Source of the DNA: Membranipora membranacea
Lineage: Eukaryota > Bryozoa > Gymnolaemata > Cheilostomatida > Membraniporidae
Reading direction: 5' to 3'
Assembly (NCBI GenBank): GCA_914767715.1
Contig: OU612071.1
Coordinates: forward strand, 15,250,948 to 15,310,947
Length of the DNA stretch: 60,000 nt
In this document: positions 46,000 through 57,317 of the stretch, piece by piece
Layout of the letters: every line of letters starts with the position of its first letter
Position numbering within the stretch: the first letter of the stretch is position 1
Made by a program: the position numbers and the translations under genes
Notes under the pieces: generated by a model
What the model was told of the DNA's origin: nothing
Database searches by the model: none
What the model saw: the letters and a program-made list of their open reading frames with translations, nothing else

Positions 46000-48480
46000 A
46001 ACCTGTGGTTGAAACCCTAGGACTACTCTGAACCCCCCATACTTTTGCCCCTCGCCCGACACAGCTTCCTTCCCCCCAAAACTAATGCTGGTTTTCAGTC
46101 TACATGGGTTGGTGCACTGTGGCTGAAAATGCCAGTCTAGGTTTCTGACCTATTAAAACAGATATGACTGCAATCAGCATTGAGCCATGCCAGATATAAA
46201 CCACATACACATACACATACACATACCACTTATACACAAACAGAAATGATTAGCATCTGTATATTGACTCCATTAATCCATCTATTTCGGGGGGGGGGGG
46301 GGACAGTGAGATTGCGCAATCGTTCAGAACTTATTATTCTCTGCCAGGAAATTGGTGCTTCAGAAGTCACTGATTGGTGTCGGATTGGAGTAGAAAGCTG
46401 GATTAATTGTTCAAGCCCCAGCTCCAGACTTCCAATATTCTGGGTCCCCCATATTCTTGAATCGACCCTGAAAAGTATGATATATGTGATGCCAGTGTTT
46501 TGTTATTGCTTGCGCTGATTGAAATTCATATCAAAATTAGCGAAATTAATCACTCATCTTATACCAGATAGACTATAAGGGCATCCCATGGACCTATGTA
46601 GTCCTCCTACGATAATGTGGATGTGTTTGTCTTGTAACATATGTCTTTGTCTGACCTTTGACCGTCACTTTGCAGCATTGTGCTCCAAATTGACAGCTGA
46701 CTAGTCCAGACACGCTCTACAGCCTGTTGTTTCAGATATAACCCTAGAAGTACCTGACGACTATCACAAAAACTTAAATCAATCTACTACAATCTGTAAA
46801 TTTTTGAGGATGGTTACGCTCATCCAGATTTTTTGTTATTACTTGTTTTGATGGCTACTTCCTGCGAGTCTCATGATTTTTTATGACATACAGCTAAATC
46901 AGTTCTATGTGGGTACGGCTGATTATAAAATTTCAGTTATCATCATGGCACAGGAAAATAATCCAGAGCTAATCTAGATCGAGTATGATCCAACTTGCCT
47001 GCATTTAGGGTTTGAGCCATACGTCTCCTTTGATGGCGACTGCGGCTCACTAATAGAACGGGAATGACCAGACTGCGGTCAAATTGGATCAAACTTGTTC
47101 TAAAAATAAGCAAACTCTTTGAGCTAATCTATATGATTCATGATTTGCCATGTGCTAATCCCATCTGTCGAACACTGATTTGGCTTAGCAGAAGATGATA
47201 AGTCTCTGAGAGACGGTTTAACGGGGAAGCAAATCATAAAAAATATCGACCTTGCGGTCACTGTCACAATCTGACATTACAGTATTGTGAAATTAAGTGA
47301 TAAGTAAAGATAGATAAGGTAAGATAGATAATAATGGCTATAACTGGCCATAATTTTATCTTCAGCTTGAAAGATAGAGCCACCATCATACAACCATAAA
47401 AGTGACACAATAGTATTGATGTATTTGTCGACCCTAGCATAATAAGTCTTGTCAGGCGGCCACCGGCTTTGGTTTTCTGGGTTAAAAAACCAAAAAAATC
47501 AACACCCGTGGCCCGTTACAAGGCTACAGCATAATATCACAGAGTCATGATATATCATTACTCTGCGATAATATTACAGAGTCATGATATATCATTACTC
47601 TGCGATAATATTACCACAGATCAAGGATATATCCTTATTATGTGGTTTTATTATTCTGGGGCCAAAAAATACACTAAGATGGGACACTCTCATCCTCGCC
47701 CCATCATTTGTTGGTTAGCCATAGAGTTGGTCTTTGGAATATAGGCTAATAATTCTGCGGGTACTGAACTGTGCCCATCAATCACTGCCTATATTACAAA
47801 AAAAGTAAAAATAGTCACAGGGGTGGATTATAAACTTCATACCATAGGGTTTGGGATTTGATACCCTATTCTAAATAGCATCACTCCATGTTTTCAATTA
47901 AATGCTAGATAGCTATAATTTATGAACTTCAAACATTCCTTCAACAACCTGACAAGTTTGATAAATTGCTATACCAATCTCATTCCTACTATGCTCTCTT
48001 CATTCATACGCCCCTGAATATTGAGCGGGGGGGGGGGGGGGGGGAGTGGGGATGGAACCCAATCTAATCTAACCAGCGGTTTATGTTGTTAAATTGCCAG
48101 TCAGTGCACTCGCATAATTATCATTATGGCAAGTCGTTGTCATTGCAATTGCCATGCCACGTCTATGGATGTTGAACACTCGGGAAGCCGGCAGTGCCGT
48201 GCAGAAAAGAGGGAAGAAGGCTTGTTCTTAGAGAAACAAACTACCAGATCCTACCTGCTGGCGATTAGTATGGGATGGGTGCTATGGATCCAACACAAAG
48301 GTCAGCCTGACATGAATATTCTTTGAGCGGTGAGCAGACATATTTTTACAAGGTAAGATTCTGCTTTTATTTGTCATCGTTTCTCTGTTTTTACCTCAAT
48401 ACTCTCAGTTAAAACTTAAACCCAGCATATTATGTACACCGATACTAAGGCAGCAATAGTGAGTTGCCATAACCCCAACC
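46000..48480. other. Intergenic stretch with simple repeats
   Basis: No supported gene. Contains a CACATA microsatellite (about 46200-46226), G homopolymers (about 46290 and 48028), a dispersed repeat shared with 30.65 kb (46975-47100), and the hairpin series at 47531. Confidence 0.4.
47531..47645 (+). repeat. Three consecutive hairpin-forming units of 37 bp
   Basis: Units start at 47531, 47568 and 47605. In the first two CAGAGT pairs with ACTCTG around CATGATATATCAT. The third has diverged but forms its own palindrome, AAGGATATATCCTT. Confidence 0.65.
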
Positions 48481-48497
48481 AAGTGCACCCTTGCATG

Positions 48498-48912
48498 CAG
48501 GGGCGTATATTCTAAAAAATTTCACTCACTGACTTTTCAGAGATGAGCATAATAATCGGGCGTAGCCCGATCCACACGGCGTAGGCGTGGCGGGGAGGGT
48601 GTGGGAGGGGCGCTTAAGCGGCCTCCCACCACGGAAATTTTTGCATTTCGGTAGCAAAATAGTGCAAGCAGAGAGGTATTTCAATAGCTCACTGAGCTGT
48701 TGGGTACTTTCAGAAAACAACTCAATAGCAGTAGAAGATTACGGTAAAAATGCTCCAGTTATAAAGCACCCATTTGAAAAAAAACTGTCCTTGATGGGAT
48801 TCGAACCCACGACAATCTTATTATCAATGATTGTAAGGCGGACGCTCTACACACTGAGCTATTCAGCCACTCACGGAAATCCGTGGGCCGTGAGTGCTAA
48901 TATACGCCACTG
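48498..48912. mobile_element. hAT-like MITE carrying a tRNA-like segment
   Basis: Ends CAGGGGCGTATATT and AATATACGCCACTG are inverted repeats, and CTTGCATG flanks both sides (48490-48497 and 48913-48920). The 8-bp duplication and CAG-type tips fit hAT. On the minus strand at about 48788-48875 is a tRNA-like stretch with intact A and B boxes. Confidence 0.8.
48788..48875 (-). ncRNA. tRNA-like pol III promoter segment inside the MITE
   Basis: A box TAGCTCAGTGTGTAGAGCG and B box GGGTTCGAATCCC are near-consensus. The expected 5' and 3' acceptor strands do not pair, so it is not a functional tRNA gene. It resembles the head of a tRNA-derived SINE captured by, or part of, the element. Confidence 0.65.
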
Positions 48913-49478
48913 CTTGCATGGGGTGTCACACACTCTATAGTTATGAATTTGATAGCCATAACAGACAGGTGGTTAGTTTGACTGTCAGATTGTTGGACAT
49001 AGCCTGTTAATCATTGGATCAATAGATCGCTGGAAAATTAGAAAGTTGGATCCATTTCCTTCCATCTCTTTCTGCCAACAAGCAAATCAACTTTCCAAAT
49101 TCAATAACAATAATCATTAGTGGCATGTAGTTAAAACTTACAAGCAGGGCTCTAGTGACGGCAAGGTTGTATTTTGCTTCTCACTAACTGAAAATTAAGG
49201 CTACGTTGTTAGACGTCTTCCCACAATCAAATGTGGCACAATTGGTTGGGATACGTTGTAGTTCTTACACAAAGGCATTGCCGAAAAAACTGATACAGGT
49301 TAAATTAACTACCTAAATTTTCCTAAATCTTTATACAGTGATATTTGCTTCCTAGTCATGACAACAAGCTCATCCATAAATCCAGTACTCAAAGTGGATT
49401 CAGTTCCATATTGGTTCAAAAATTTTGGTGCCACCAATAATCTGCTTCCCATTTTGTTACCATGGATACATAGATTTA

Positions 49479-49690
49479 CAGGGCCGTAGTTTAGAAAAAA
49501 TGGTAGGGGAGTCAAAAGTATAAGTCGAGTCCGAGGCATCACCAGTAATCTCCTCCCCGAGCAATATGAGGCTTATAATAAGCAATTGGAAGTTCCAGAG
49601 GAACTGATTCGACGTAGATTATTCAAGTATAATGTTTTAGGCCACTGTATTTAGCTTTCTAGGGGACGCCTCCCTAGAACTACGGCCCTG
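49479..49690 (+). mobile_element. MITE copy with 5-bp target duplication
   Basis: Ends CAGGGCCGTAGTT and GAACTACGGCCCTG, a clean terminal inverted repeat. ATTTA flanks both sides (49474-49478 and 49691-49695). Best-preserved ends in the family. Confidence 0.85.
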
Positions 49691-49699
49691 ATTTATGAG

Positions 49700-50520
49700 T
49701 AATGGTTGTGGTCATTAATATGAATGTATATATCAGTGGTTATGGTAATTCTATTTCAGCCATATTGGAGGTGTACTGGTACTACTAGAGATGGAACAGT
49801 ACTTTAGTAGGATTCCTGCAGTTCTCTCTCACTCAGTATTACCACATAACAAGCCAGATACAGAATAGGAATGAAACTTACACTCCATGTTATTGCAGAC
49901 ACTGCTTACAATTACAAAAGAGGGTATGTCTTTACATTTAATATTTAGCCACTAGAAGAGCAAATTTTTGCTAGAGTTTGGTTTTCAATTAATTGGGGGT
50001 GGGGGTAGGGTAACTTGATGTGAGCTAGTAGCAATTTTAACTAGATAAGGTGGGAGTTTATATCAAGGAAAGAGGTAGAGTAAATGTCAGCTAGATTTCT
50101 ATTTAGCTACTTCAAAATTCATGTAATTTTAACCACGGCTGTAGCAACAATCCAGACCGAATCACCTTTGTATGAGCTCGCATCATAACAAAAAATTGTG
50201 CCAGATAAAGTAGCATCATATTCTCCTCATCAATGACAAAGAGAAACCTTAGTTAGAGAATGAGGTGGCAGGTTGAGGGGTGGGACGGGTAGGAGGATGT
50301 TGATTATTGAGGGTGAATGGGGTAGGAGGATGTTGATGGATGGGAGTTGCAGATATCTGCAGATAGTCCTTGATTGTCACTGATTTTACTGGGCTGTGAA
50401 CATTTTCGTCCTAATTTATTGTTGATTAAAATTGATGTAGCAGTTGGGGATAAATGTTGATATATAATGATTTATAGTCTGAAGACATTTTCACATAGTA
50501 AGGATAAACAGAGGGGTCAC
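49700..50520. other. Noncoding stretch
   Basis: Two short GGTAGGAGGATGTTGA direct repeats near 50288-50335. Nothing else recognised. Confidence 0.35.
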
Positions 50521-50530
50521 TTCAATGATC

Positions 50531-51182
50531 GTTATAGTGCCTGCGGTTATAGTGTTATAGTGCCTGCGGTTTTTGAGCTACTGGGGGAAAATCATCATCT
50601 GGCCACCTGCCAATTTTCAATAAATATATAAGCTAATATGGGATTTTCTCATACATACATGCCTACCTTTGTTGGGCCATCAGTCTTTCTGTATTCATTC
50701 CGAAGACTGATTTCCAACTTTTTTGAACTGTCCAACCTTCAAGCTATACACCATATTGCTGTCATTTTTTGTTAGGATACATAGGCTATGATTTATATGG
50801 GTTTTTAAAACGAGTTATATCATATAGATAAACAAGCGGCTTGGGTCAGTACACGGACATTTCCTAATTTTGATGACCAGCCATCCATCAATTGTCACAT
50901 GTAAATCTATATGGAAAAACTCATTTTAACAAAGCCATATAACTCATAGCCTATGTATCCTAGCAAAAAATGACAACAATATGGTGTATAGCTTGAAGGT
51001 TGGACATTTCAAAAAAGTTGGAAATCAGTCTTTGGGATAAATACAGAATGAATTATGACCTATCAAAGGTAGGTATGTCTGCCTAAAACCTCACATTGTA
51101 ACTTATATAATTATTGAAATTTGCAGGTGGCCAGATTGATGATTTTCCCCCCAGTGGATCAAAACCGCAGGCACTATAACTT
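50531..51182. mobile_element. Foldback element with long inverted arms
   Basis: About 250-bp arms (50561-50810 and 50930-51182), tips GTTATAGTGCCTGCGGTTTT. The left tip is duplicated in part (50531-50560). Noncoding, so non-autonomous. No clear target duplication. Confidence 0.7.
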
Positions 51183-52680
51183 ACTCTGTGATATTTTTCT
51201 GACATGTTAGTTTTTATTGGCTGTTGGGTGGCCAGAGAGCCAATCAGAACCAACCATCAGAATTATATATTATGTTTGGACTTGAATACCCGGCAATAAG
51301 TGGCTTAGTATGCAAGAACAACTATTGTCTAACGTTGTGTAACACGTGAAGTCCTTAGCAACACTGTTCTGAACAATTCCGTCCCCAAGAAATCAAATTG
51401 ATTGACATGCATTCAATTACAGGTCACATATAGACTGAAAAGAGAATAATATATTGCTAGGCTTGGCATTAAAAGGTAGTCTATCTGGCTGGGTGTGACA
51501 TACCATATCGCAACAAACAAGATAAACAAGCCCCATCCCCCAATTTCAAAGGGTAAATGACGGATGTGTGGTGTAAAATTAATTTTATAAAACATATTTC
51601 TTAATGTTCTTTGTTGTTGACAGGATATTGTGACTGTGACTACAAGTTTCTTGTTCCTGTAAATGGTTCAATGACTGTTTTATTACAATAACATCCTCCC
51701 TCTCTACAAGTACAACACACAGAGATGCTGTCTCTTTTATATAATAACAAGCTTCTCACTTTTAAAAGTTCCTTTATACTAAACAAGGACAATGAGTGGT
51801 GCAGAGTTGTCCGCTCCTGATGAATAAGAAGATAATTCCGGTTAAATTTGTTTTGCCTTACAATAGAATGTGTGCCCAAATTATAGACTTATCTCATTTC
51901 ATTGCAGGGTTGTACTTTTACCAGGATACCACCAGGAGCCTGATTATGAAGCTAAAAAACACTCAAACTGTAAGTTGGCCTATCTAGATATCTGAACAAG
52001 AAAACATAACCAGAGAACTGTGTTTGTTTCTGAAGAGATAGTCACAAATCGAGACAGGTGAATTATTCTGCAGTCAGACTCTCCTTATCGTATAAGCTAT
52101 TTTGCACTTTTCGTGTAGTTGTCGCATATTCGACCCACTTGGGGCCGAATACCCGAGCAGAACAGACACCACTATTTCATTCATTTTGCTCATGTTTAGT
52201 TTGTATGGAGTTAACTTCTTCCTGTTGAGGAAGACGGCAACTCCATACAAAAAGTGTTTTGTTTACCTAATCAAATTTATCAACAGCATTGTTCTTCAGA
52301 ATTTTGTTACAAGTAGATATTAGTTCAATTTACTAATGACTCATAGTTGAGATGCCTTTCGACATTAAAATAAGACTTTATTTTGATTAATGGTGGAAAT
52401 AAGTTTAAACAGTCATCGTAAAAAATAAACCATGCTCTATCATACCGTCAAAGTTTCCTGTGTAAAAGATCAACTCCAAAACGGTAAGTTGTAGTACGCT
52501 CCAAAAAATTAATACGCTCCAAAATAATAGTAATACCAAAATATTGCAGAGTGATATGCTGCTGAGGGCTCTCCAAAAAGAACTGCCCTGCCTTGATGTT
52601 CCCCCGGTTTTTATATGCACCGGGGTTCATCACGGCGGTAGAGCATGGCCAAAAAACCGGAGGTTGCATTTGCCCAACCT
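51183..52680. other. Noncoding stretch
   Basis: A segment at 52100-52290 (GACCCACTTGGGGCCGAATACCC...) is similar to 53215-53400, part of a dispersed repeat. No supported gene. Confidence 0.35.
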
Positions 52681-53400
52681 CTTGACAAAAGCGGAGATTT
52701 GATTTAGGTTTTTTGTCTGATAAAAAGGTTATAATTATATATATCATTTAAATGTTTGCGTTTGAACCCTCCAAAAAGACGGAGATTGGACTTTAATTTA
52801 TGTCTGATAAAAAGGTTTTAATTATATATTATTTAAATGCTTGCGTTTGAACCCTCCAAAAAGACGGAGATTGGACTTTAATTTATGTCTGATAAAAAGG
52901 TTTTGATTATATATATTATTTTGAAGTGGTTGGCGCCGTCTGGTATCACCTGCTCCCATCCTCTTGGCTCCATTCTCTTTATCCGGAATCTCCTGAGCTG
53001 TGAGAACTTGAGATCTCACAGCTTCTGCCCTCCTTTTTTATTGACTCTCCTGAGTCATCCGAGAAAGCTGTGAGGTTATCTCACATAGTCAGGATCTTCT
53101 TTGTATGATAAGTTTTTCACTTCTTTTTTCTTTGCGATCTTCAGGATTTCTCTCTTATTACGGCAACTCTGCTACACTGCCCAAGAATCATACCCCTCCT
53201 TTTTTTTTTTTTTACTCTGAGAACAGTTCGATTAAGTTGTCGGATATTTGACCCACTAGTAGCTGAATACCCAACCAGAATAGTAACTGCTCTCTCACCA
53301 TAGGTGATCATTTATAGGTTTCTCAAGAGTTGCCCTTCCCTGTTAAGGAAGTAAGCAACTTCCCACTCAAGGTGTCTAGTTTATTCATTCATCGCCCTGC
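52680..53400 (+). repeat. Tandem-repeat element, copy 1
   Basis: Three units of about 85-88 bp with CGGAGATTGGACTTTAATTT and GTCTGATAAAAAGGTTTT (points 52692, 52780, 52865). A single-copy tail (52920-53030) contains CTGAGCTGTGAGAACTTGAG. Same order as 56270-56665. Confidence 0.65.
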
Positions 53401-55540
53401 CGCACCGCCTGGTAGTGTAATGCTTGTTATATAGTTCAGAGTTGTGTCATCTTGATCTTGTTGAAGACAACTCCAAAACTCAGGGACATGTTGTTTTGTC
53501 AGCCATCTTGGTTATTCCTTCTCATTGTACAAAAATACAATTATAATCTCTCAGCAATATAAGAGACTTGTAAGAACGTAATACTGCTATGCAGTTGGAA
53601 TCCTTTTTTTTTTGCTGTAGAAGTCACCTGTGATCTTTTTCCTTATTTCTTTTTGTTTTGCTGCTGAGGATTACTTTGTCATACTTTTTGTTTATGGACA
53701 TAAAGGCTGAGAGTAAACTTCCCCTCGAATACCTTGACATTCTGCTGTTCTGGAATAGCACCTTGGACTTTCCAATTCATGAAAGTGTGTAGCCCTGGTC
53801 TTAATTTTTCACAATTTCTGTCATTTGAGGATCAACAATATCACCTACATTGAGGACAAGAGACTTTTGACCGACACCTCCCCCCCCCTTGGGGGAAACC
53901 TGGCTAGTTGCCAGCTCACTGTTTTGTATAGATGCGACAATGAAATCTCAATGTCACGGAGCAGTCGCTGATCATGGAAGCAGAATCCCAGTCCGTCGGT
54001 ATTCATTAAAAAAAAGAATAATTTGATTGAAATTTTTCTTGGTTAGCTCTTCATCCCATTCCGGCTATAGTTTTAGCTCTACATTTGGAGTTTCCCTTTC
54101 CATCAGGTACTCCAACTCCTCTCTGTAGAGCCTATTTGAAAGCATTTCTTTTGCTTCCGGATCTAAATCTTGAGTGTTGGCTGTAATGACCATTTTCATT
54201 TGAGACCTACTCATATTCATTTGCAAATATTTGAATTTAATCGCAACAACATGGAAGCCCTGTCTGAACCTATCACCAATAATAAAGGTAACCTAACTAG
54301 CGTAAGAGAAGCTAATGACGTGATTTAAGTAATTATAATTTATTACTTCAATAACAAAAAATACACCAGACTTCATAACTGTTAGATTGTGTTTTTGTCT
54401 ATATAAGGATCGCTGAAAACAACAAAAACGACATGTGTACATAAACCATCATACAAAACGCTCAAAAAGACTCAGATATTATTAGAGTATGTGCATCTTA
54501 TATTGTAATAAACAGAATTTGCCTTCCGTATTCCCCAAAAGACTTGGCCATTGCCCTCGAGAGAATAACAAGCAAGCTAACTCTGAAAATTACAAATACC
54601 TAGCACTCTGAAATTCTACCAGCGATTAGAGTTCCATGTGAAGTGATTGATGCGCTGTTGCAAATTTAAATCCGAAGCATGCTATAATTTTTATAAATCC
54701 AGGCAAGTAAGTTATATTGAAAGTGGTTGTGCATTACAAATTTGAAGGTATTTTTTGTTTTATACAGCTAAATTATATGGAATTAGCATGTTGTTAAGAT
54801 TTACTGCAGCAAAAACTTCAAAGTTTAAAACCCAGAGAGGGCGAAGATCAGACTCAATTGCTTGTGCTATGAACATAGTTAATTAATACTAAACTTTTAG
54901 ATCAAGCGTTTGGAAATTAGCAAAGTAAGAACTCAATTTATTCACTTTAGACTTACAGAAACTAGAGTTGACTCTCATTTTTTAAAATAATGAAAAAGGA
55001 AAAATATAAGTCAAAAATATAGAACAAATATCAAAAATTAGTCAGCTAACATACCTGTGCTGGTTTGTGGCTCAGGGTGAACTGGTTTAACATGTTTTAC
55101 CACTCCAGCTTTTATACCAGAAAAATGTTGAGAAAAGCTATTAATAACTTCAAGAAAATGGTTACAAAATATACTCGAATAATCAAGTTATTAATATTAT
55201 TACGGGTGACTGCCCTGTTGACCAGAAAGGCGTATTAATTATAATTATGCAGCAGATTTATTTTTGCACCGGACAGAGAAAGATAATCCTCTCGGAAAAC
55301 CCACATAAGGGCATTTATGGGGTTTGGAAATGGATTTTTTTTTGACAAATTGGCATGACAATTGGTAAAAACAAGAACAGAAACAAGGGCTAGCGAGGAA
55401 CAAAGGGTGAAATTTAGGTCACAGAGAGACTTGGAAAAATTAGCTTAGGATGAAAATTGTTTCAAATGAATTTTGCTGTCCATGATGTTTACAGTTATGT
55501 TTACACCTTCCTCCAACAGAGGTGTCGGTCCCACGACACC
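53400..55540. other. Noncoding stretch
   Basis: AT-rich, with poly-T and poly-A tracts. No gene or repeat recognised. Confidence 0.4.
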
Positions 55541-55542
55541 AA

Positions 55543-56030
55543 CTAGCGGTCATTTTCGGGGACTAGCTCGGGGAAGACTGGCACCGCCAAAGAGTTGATC
55601 AGCTGGAGCCACTGAGCGGGGGCTCTCCGCACCATTCCCAGGTCCTCTCCTTGACGACGCATTGCGTTCTGCGTTACAGCCTCCTGGCAGATCCGTAGCC
55701 GATTCCGCACTGCAGCAAGCAGGCATGTTAACTTTTCTTGAGGGTCCCTCTGCTGCCTCTGTAGGCTACGGAGTGCCATCACCTCCGCCAGTCTCTCCTC
55801 CAGTTCTTTCTCCTTCTTTTAAAGTTCTTCGTTTGTGACAGCAAGCTGGAATGCTGTTTCATCCAGCTCGCGAGTTGCCTCCTTATATTTCTTGGTCATC
55901 AACTCCAACGCGCCTCAGTTTTTGCTCTTTGGAGCCTGACGGCTGCTCTCCTCCTTCTTCGGTCGTCTGCTCTCGCCGACTTATCCTTTAGGTCGCTTGA
56001 GTTGACCGTGATCGACAAGTCGGCTCTCTT
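55543..56030 (-). pseudogene. Coiled-coil protein gene remnant of unknown family
   Basis: A locally GC-rich stretch. On the minus strand an Arg/Glu-rich heptad-like sequence runs from RADLSITVNSSDLKD through RLQRAKTEAR, shifts frame near 55915, continues to VTNEEL, hits one TAA near 55820 and stays open to a stop at 55543. Ends WLQLINSLAVPVFPELVP. Could be a retroelement ORF1/gag-type coiled coil or a host pseudogene. Confidence 0.45.
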
Positions 56031-56269
56031 TTGGAAGATTTAGGATGTAAAGGTCAGAATGTAATGAAACAGTCTATATTGTATCATATTATACTGAATT
56101 ATATTATACTATATATTAAAATATACAACATTATAAATACAAGGTCTTTATTCTTGCAATGGTTACTCAGAGCAAAATGAAAATTGTTCAGTTATGTCCA
56201 ATGTTAATATTTTATAACTTGTGCACAATTTACCAAATACCTGCGTTTTTAGTACCTTTAGGACTGCAT

Positions 56270-56665
56270 TTGCCAATCCTCTTGAAAAAACGGCGATTGG
56301 ATTTAGATTTTTTGTCTGATAAAAAGGTTTAATTATACACATTATTTATATGATAGCGATTGAACCCTCCAAAAAAGCGGAGATTGGATTTTGATTTTTG
56401 TCCGATAAAAAGGTTTAATTATACACATTATTTATATGCTTGTGATTGAACCTCCTAAAAAGGCGGAGATTGGATGTCTGATAGCTGACAGTAATTTAAT
56501 TACGCCTAATACATAACAGATTTTTTCAAAAGATAAAACTGAGATTGGTCTCTGATTTGAAGTGGTTGACGCTGTCTGTTATCACTTGCTCCCATCTTCT
56601 TGGTTTTATTCTCTCTATCCGAAATCTCCTGAGCTGTGAGAACTTGAGATCTCACAATTGTCATA
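56270..56665 (+). repeat. Tandem-repeat element, copy 2
   Basis: Two and a half units of the same repeat, followed by the same tail (CTGAGCTGTGAGAACTTGAG at about 56629). Confirms repeats and tail as one element. Confidence 0.65.
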
Positions 56666-56669
56666 TTGT

Positions 56670-57150
56670 CATGTCATGTTAATATTGTCAACACCTCCCC
56701 TTTTTCCTATTTTATTCATGAGCTGTTTATTAATGTATGAACTCACTACATGGTTGGCCCGAGTTAACCTCTTACCTGTGTAATGTAGATTGAACATATT
56801 TACCTGCTCTTGAAAACAAGGTCTTTTTTTAATAAATTGAGATTATTAGTGATGTGTTCCGCCACAGCAGAAATAAGATGGGTGGGGGTATAGCAAATCC
56901 CCCCACATTGCTGGATATTACACTTTTGGCTGTTGTTCATGTAGTAGGAAACAGGAGCTTGTTTTTCCAGGATCAGAATTCTCTTTTCTCTTCTTTTGAA
57001 ACTATGTATGGTTCAAGATTTCTCGTTCGGAAATTCAATCATAATATTGTATTTCTTTACTTCGTTCTTTGACTGTGTAGTATCGTCACACACATGATGA
57101 ATATTTGATTAGCTTTGTCAGTTTCTCTCTCTACAGTCCCCCTCCCCCAA
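56670..57150. other. Noncoding stretch
   Basis: Nothing recognised beyond short chance frames. Confidence 0.35.
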
Positions 57151-57154
57151 CTTC

Positions 57155-57317
57155 TCATCTGCTAGGCTCTTCCCCAAACTTTTCATCTGTTAGGCCCCTC
57201 CCCCAACTTCTCATCTGTTAGGCCCCTCCCCCAACTTCTCATCTGTTAGGCCCCTCCCCCAACTTCTCATCTGTTAGGCCCCTCCCCCAACTTCTCATCT
57301 GTTAGGCCCCTCCCCCA
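57155..57317 (+). repeat. 28-bp minisatellite
   Basis: Units of GGCCCCTCCCCCAACTTCTC plus ATCTGTTA, with equivalent points at 57193, 57221, 57249, 57277 and 57305. Its edge supplies the last codons and stop of the RING-like gene. Confidence 0.85.

Noticed and set aside
48788-48875. Functional tRNA gene
   Set aside because: A and B boxes are good but the acceptor strands do not pair and the segment sits inside a MITE.
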